DNA of 64,000 nucleotides, taken from Phytomonas francai. Taxonomy: Eukaryota > Euglenozoa > Kinetoplastea > Trypanosomatida > Trypanosomatidae. A program made the translations under genes and the position numbers. The stretch lies in the NCBI GenBank assembly GCA_001766655.1, contig MJCC01000006.1:608721-672720 (forward strand), written 5' to 3'. Shown piece by piece: positions 59,854 through 64,000 of the stretch; within the stretch, counting starts at the first letter, position 1, and every line of letters starts with the position of its first letter. The notes below the pieces were generated by a model. That model ran no database searches and had not been told where the DNA came from. It saw only the letters and a list, made by a program, of their open reading frames with translations.

Positions 59854-60756
59854 ATGAAAACAATGCGCCGCTATAGGGCTTCCGAAGCTGGATGTAAGCA
59901 ATTAAGATCTCTCTTTCTGATGAGTCGGAATTATCTGCTCGCAAATATCCCAGCATCACCGCTCTTCTCAGGGGATTGTCTATTCGCTCACTATCCCTGT
60001 AATACCAAGCGTTTTTTTTCGAAGTCGACCTACCAATGGATCAGCCGCTTCCGATTCGGCACCGACGCGGGTATTTTTTTTGGTGCCCCAATCGATGCTT
60101 CGGACGAGGACGCCCAAATTACCAGGAAGCTATATTGCCGTGCATTGATATTCGCCTCAGGCGGAAGCACCATGGCAAGAGATTGGATTGCGGGGTGCTC
60201 CGCCCTGTTGACCTCGGAAGATGAACCTCTGTCGATTGCACTCCAATATATGGCAGGGGCTGATGATGTGGCGAATTTTCGTGCCCATATCCTCAAACGT
60301 TTACTCCTGGAGGACGAGAAAGAGGATACCGCCTCTGCGGGAAGCGCGAGTTGTTGTAGTGGTGAAGAGTCAAGTGTCTCGCAAACAGGGGAAGACTCCG
60401 GCGCCTTGTTGGTGCAATCTAAATCGGTTTACGCCGATCCAGTGGCTTCCTCCTCCCGTGAGGCGGAGGTTAGCAACGGGCTCTCCAAAGAGCAAATACG
60501 TAAACTGGAAAACTATGTTCTCCAGGATTCCCCCATCGTGCGTTGCTTCTTATATGACGCCATGACTGCGAGTCTCTTTAAACGTCGTGGTGAAACATCC
60601 ATTCTTGAAGAAACCCGCCGACGTGCATTTGATCTCAATGCTCAGTACTTCGGGGTATCAATAGAGGATCTAACGGCGATATGGCATCTCGTAGAAGCTG
60701 AATTTATCTTAAAAGAGGAAAAAACCTATGTGCTGGGTCAACCATGGGGTGACTAA
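59854..60756 (+). CDS. Putative mitochondrial protein, unknown
   Basis: A 300-residue protein. The first 60 residues are Arg/Ser-rich with little acid, compatible with a mitochondrial presequence; another Met at residue 23 could be the start. Two helical blocks (70-150 and 210-295) flank a Ser/Glu-rich linker (152-205) with a CCSGEESS stretch. The C-terminal block (CFLYDAMTASLFKRRGETSILEETRRRAFDLN) looks conserved, but I cannot assign it. No cofactor motif. Confidence 0.65.
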   Translation: MKTMRRYRASEAGCKQLRSLFLMSRNYLLANIPASPLFSGDCLFAHYPCNTKRFFSKSTYQWISRFRFGTDAGIFFGAPIDASDEDAQITRKLYCRALIFASGGSTMARDWIAGCSALLTSEDEPLSIALQYMAGADDVANFRAHILKRLLLEDEKEDTASAGSASCCSGEESSVSQTGEDSGALLVQSKSVYADPVASSSREAEVSNGLSKEQIRKLENYVLQDSPIVRCFLYDAMTASLFKRRGETSILEETRRRAFDLNAQYFGVSIEDLTAIWHLVEAEFILKEEKTYVLGQPWGD

Positions 60757-61243
60757 CACGTTATCTTGCTTTAGAAATGGTAAAGAGAAAATCAAAAGAC
60801 TAGGTATCGTGATTAGTGAGTATTCTTACAGGTTGTCTGTCTGTAGGAGAGAAACACGCTTCGTGCATGTTTTTTCGTGTCTTTGCTTTTCTGTTTAATC
60901 AGCCTTGTTCCTTTATGGTCTAAGAATGCAGTTCTGAATAAATTCTCCTCCTCTGTGCGCTATTCTTGCTTGCTATTGCATATGACTGAATGGTATGCGT
61001 TTCCATCGTGTTCATCTCTATATCGGAGTGATGATTGGGTTTAGGGACAACATCCCACCCCACCCCATTAAAAAGACAAATTTACAAATCGACTCTCTTT
61101 GTGTAAAGTCACGAATCCCACCAGCATGTGCTCCTCTTCCCTTTATCCCATTGTCCTAGCTATCTTAGATTCAACGCGTCAAACAACCAACCTTTGATTC
61201 TCCTTACCGTAGGCACTCTTCTCCCCGGTCGAACCCGAGTACG
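60757..61243. other. Spacer, nothing recognised
   Basis: About 490 bases with a good pyrimidine tract (GTGCTCCTCTTCCCTTTATCCCATTG, near 61128-61153) before an AG at about 61160, fitting trans-splicing of the proteasome gene. Confidence 0.6.
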
Positions 61244-62104
61244 ATGTCTTCTCGCTATGATACCCGCACCACCACATTCTCCCCGGAGGGCCGTCTTTAT
61301 CAGGTGGAGTACGCCTCGGAGGCGACGCGGCAGGCCGGCAGCGTGATTGGCGTGCGCACGACCGACGGCATCGCGCTGGTGGCCGAGCGCATGCTGCAGA
61401 ACGAGCTCTTCGACGACGAAAACCCGCAGGACCGGGACATCAGCGGGGAGAAGGTCTTCCGCATCGACGACCACCTCGGCTGCAGCGTCGCCGGCGTCAC
61501 ATCGGACGCGTACGCGCTGATCAACCAGGCGCGGCTGACCGCCCAGCGGCACCAGTACACCTTCCACGAGCCCATGGCCGCCGAGGACCTCTGCCGCGCG
61601 ATCTGTGACGAGAAGCAGCTCTACACGCAGTACGGCGGGGTCCGGCCCTTCGGGGTCTCCTTCCTGATCGTGGGCTGGGACCGCTACCACGGCTACCAGC
61701 TCTACTCCACCGAGCCGAGCGGGGACTACGGCGCGTGGCTGGCCTGCGCGATCGGGCAGAGCGACAAGGTCGCGCAGGCGATGCTGAAGAAGGACTGGAG
61801 GCCGGACATGACCCTGACGGAGGGCATCCTCCTCGGCCTCCGGGTCATGAGCAAGACCATGGACAACACCAAGCTCAGCCTCGAGCGGGTCGAGGTCGCC
61901 GTCCTGCGCAGGGTGCAGGCCCCGGTAGAGCAGCGCCTGCTCGATCCCTACCGCGAGCACGTGAGCATGGTGCCTAACTTTCATATCCTGACCACGGAGG
62001 AGCTCAAGCCTCTGTTAGCGGAAGCCGAGCGGCAACGCGCCGCCGAAGAGGCGGCAGAAGACGAACGGCAGCGACAGCAAGAGGCCGCCCTTGAATCCTC
62101 CTAA
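61244..62104 (+). CDS. PSMA4: 20S proteasome subunit alpha-3 (PSMA4)
   Basis: A 286-residue alpha-type subunit. The alpha signature RYDTRTTTFSPEGRLYQVEY occupies residues 4-23. TQYGGVRPFGVSFLIVGWD, YQLYSTEPSGDYGAW and KTMDNTKLSLERVEVA are diagnostic of alpha-3 (yeast Pre9). It forms part of the outer, gating ring and has no N-terminal catalytic Thr. A long charged, Glu/Ala/Arg-rich tail (about 255-286) is typical. An insertion DDENPQDRDISGE (residues 48-60) stands near the usual loop. From about 61255 to 61965 almost every codon ends in G or C; the last 45 codons do not. Confidence 0.96.
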   Translation: MSSRYDTRTTTFSPEGRLYQVEYASEATRQAGSVIGVRTTDGIALVAERMLQNELFDDENPQDRDISGEKVFRIDDHLGCSVAGVTSDAYALINQARLTAQRHQYTFHEPMAAEDLCRAICDEKQLYTQYGGVRPFGVSFLIVGWDRYHGYQLYSTEPSGDYGAWLACAIGQSDKVAQAMLKKDWRPDMTLTEGILLGLRVMSKTMDNTKLSLERVEVAVLRRVQAPVEQRLLDPYREHVSMVPNFHILTTEELKPLLAEAERQRAAEEAAEDERQRQQEAALESS

Positions 62105-63700
62105 GCAGGGGAAGAGAATACCGTAATGGAAACGTGATCCATAGGGTTCTCCAATAGTTGGCGAAAAGAAATAGTTTTTAATTGATCTCCGTGTTTATCC
62201 TCTAGCGTCACGTTCAAGGAAGGTGTAAAGGGAATGAAATGGATTAAAAGTCGGTGGTGGGGTGGTAAAAAAAAAAAATACAAAATACGTGGGTGAAAAT
62301 ACGAAACCTCGGTTCAGTGAAAGGGTGGGAGGAGGGGAAGAAAAAATACGCCTAGGATAGCGCTCAAAGGGAACCTTATTTCATAGTCCTTTTGATTAAA
62401 ACTTCCATCTTCATCGTTCAGACTATATCATTGACTCGGGAAAAAGACGAATATCACAGAAATGTAATGTGTTTGTGCACACTTAAATGCATCGCAGAGT
62501 TGTGAAATCAATAGGTCATGGTAGGAATGAGATACTTAGGGGTAATATGACGAGAAAAAGGATCCCCTCTATCCTCACACTTACGTGCTTTATCACTTCT
62601 TCTTTTTTTTTTACAGAATGTGTTAGGCGGTAAGATAACCTAGAAGAGAAGGGGGAGAGAGGGAAAAGATCTATATCGCTGCAGAGTGAATTTTTCCCTT
62701 TAATCTGTTTGTGTATCAAGGAAAGAGATTGGACAAGTGTACAGCATGGATGTCACTTTATTGCAGTTATCATTTATATTAGCTATTAACATACAAATAC
62801 TGGGTTTTATTGTGATTCACTATATTTAAAATCTACATGCATATTTTATTTATCTAATGTTTAGGTTTCCGTTTGAGCGTGCTCATATGTAGTGTGTTGA
62901 AATCTTTTTTTTTTTTGGCTTCTTCACCCACTTGCTTCGATCTACTATGATTATTTTGCATATAATTTCAGCACACTAGTGTCTAGGTTATAGAACCAAA
63001 GGAAGTAACAGAGTCTGTATCCCTCATGAGAATAAACAATTATACAGGAAGCAGTGACAAGATCCCTCCCGTAAAAGGGTTTGCTTATGGGTAGTGAGGA
63101 CACCACACATACCAAGGTACCTTGTTAGACATGTCTAGAGAGACTTGAATGTCATACTGTAACCATGAATCCACCACTTCCTTTTAAAGTGATTCATCAG
63201 TATGCGCCCATCACGGTCACTATAAAGAAAAAAGGGGTTCTCACCCTCGATGAGGGGCATTAGCGTGGCATATCCGCACTTAAAAAAGACTAGCCTGCTT
63301 GAAGAGGAAAAACACAGGGAGTATGAGCTCTTGTGTTGAGCCTATTTCTCTCTCAAACAATGTACATGTTGTCCGCTAGTTTTTCCCCATTTTCCTACAT
63401 TTTTCTCATAAAATTGAGAATAAAATATGCATAAATTATGATAGCTGAAAAACGACCCATGAGCTAATCCTTAATGCACCGCATGTGTTAGGTTTCAAGT
63501 GCTCCTTGACCCAAAAAAAAATAATTTCTTGGTGTACGCTCTTTTAGTTTTTATTAGCTCCGACCGCTTAAAATCAAGGAAGCGGACACGATATCTAGTC
63601 ATTCGATACCGTTCCATCAAATTCCGCCAACCTGCGGGCGCGATACCCTTTATCTAATCACAATAGTCATTCTCTCTAATATTTTGCAAAAAAAAAAAAA
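62105..63700. other. Long spacer with a 32-codon coding-like scrap
   Basis: About 1.6 kb between the proteasome gene and the right-edge ORF. It is mostly AT-rich with T- and A-runs. At 63165-63263 an ATG frame reads MNPPLPFKVIHQYAPITVTI and stops after 32 codons. It looks protein-like but continues after the stop with another short open piece, so it may be a relic. No RNA gene was recognised. Confidence 0.5.
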
Positions 63701-64000
63701 ATGTATAATAAATCGTGGCATACATCCGGAAGCGTTGAGCCGGGTTCGGGGCCCCGGGGGCTCTCCACCGGCCGCGCGCGGTCCCCTCCCCGCCGGTGGT
63801 GGACGGAGACGCGCGGGGTCCGGGCGCAAAAGACGTCGGACTTCACCCTGATCGTCCACCAGCCCTTCTACCCCAAGTGCTACCAAACCTTCCCGTACCT
63901 CGACGCGCGTGTGACGGGGCGCGGCGCGCTGGTGCAGCGCGGGCCGACGCCGGAGGAGGCCGCGGCGTCGCGGCCGCGGACGGCCTGCGGGCCCCTGCGC
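63701..64000 (+). CDS. 5' part of a very GC-rich gene, cut by window edge
   Basis: An ATG directly follows a long A-run and opens a frame with 100 codons and no stop before the window ends, so the gene is partial at its 3' end. The encoded start MYNKSWHTSGSVEPG is followed by Arg/Pro/Gly-rich sequence, then a more structured DFTLIVHQPFYPKCYQTFPYL. From 63721 the DNA is extremely GC-rich, in contrast to the AT-rich spacer. Family not recognised. The reverse-strand frame over the same bases is a shadow. Confidence 0.6.
   Translation, partial: MYNKSWHTSGSVEPGSGPRGLSTGRARSPPRRWWTETRGVRAQKTSDFTLIVHQPFYPKCYQTFPYLDARVTGRGALVQRGPTPEEAAASRPRTACGPLR

Noticed and set aside
61160..61984. 274-codon minus-strand ORF opposite PSMA4
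   Set aside because: Pure antisense shadow caused by the lack of A/T third positions in PSMA4.
63650..63886. 78-codon minus-strand ORF at the right edge
   Set aside because: Shadow of the open plus-strand GC-rich frame; Arg/Pro/Gly-rich from base composition and without a credible promoter or splice context.
1..64000. tRNA, rRNA, snRNA or CRISPR-like arrays
   Set aside because: No cloverleaf-like pairs with a GTTCAAATCC-type T-arm, no rRNA stretches and no spaced direct repeats were found by eye. A tRNAscan/Infernal run would be decisive.

Overview
The window looks like a nuclear segment of a kinetoplastid, most likely a trypanosomatid. No gene needs an intron. Genes sit in long same-strand runs, with AT-rich spacers full of pyrimidine tracts that suit trans-splicing. 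The set includes the kinetoplastid-specific thymidine hydroxylase/SNF2 protein JBP2 (base J synthesis), exosome Rrp4, proteasome alpha-3, an exocyst Sec5-like giant, flagellar/ciliary proteins (BBIP1, CCDC96/CFAP184-like), a cyclic-nucleotide-domain protein and mitochondrial proteins. TAA, TAG and TGA all act as ordinary stops, so there is no sign of codon reassignment. The nearby Rrp4, JBP2, nucleoside hydrolase and MYST acetyltransferase genes resemble a Trypanosoma brucei chromosome 7 order as I remember it; this was not checked.

Layout: three genes at 6-5880 read leftward (HEAT-like unknown, TYW2-like, unknown). From Rrp4 at 7399 to the right edge every convincing intact gene reads rightward. 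The 1.5-kb divergent strand-switch region (5881-7398) should be where transcription of both units starts. It contains a large imperfect inverted repeat (arms 6099-6291 and 6571-6762). Each arm carries a matching 9-bp stem / 10-nt loop hairpin, and each is G/T-rich when read outward. This is the most interesting non-coding structure in the window: it could be a mirrored pair of outward promoters.

The rightward unit mixes chromatin (JBP2, MYST HAT, chromodomain protein), RNA metabolism (Rrp4, a four-zinc-knuckle protein), mitochondrial (L12, a Tim44/mL45-like protein, a J-protein, a COQ11-like reductase), trafficking (PX/BAR sorting nexin, Sec5-like, TRAP-gamma-like), flagellar and proteasome genes. 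This functional mixture is normal for kinetoplastid polycistrons.

Decay and mosaicism are the second theme. An ARL16-like GTPase gene (16891-17441) is broken by a stop and a frameshift. The CFAP184-like gene has an in-frame TAA that cuts off an IQ motif. A coding-like remnant on the opposite strand (37264-37860) lies inside the rightward unit. Several genes contain sharply bounded patches of almost pure G/C third positions (PSMA4, CFAP184-like, JBP2, the zinc-knuckle gene, the COQ11-like gene and the ORF at the right edge). These suggest recombination or gene conversion with a GC-rich homologue, or an assembly mosaic. Some predicted frames open with GTG or TTG; I moved those starts to the first ATG. 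A 95-base run of N lies inside a proline-rich repeat gene (25324-25418).
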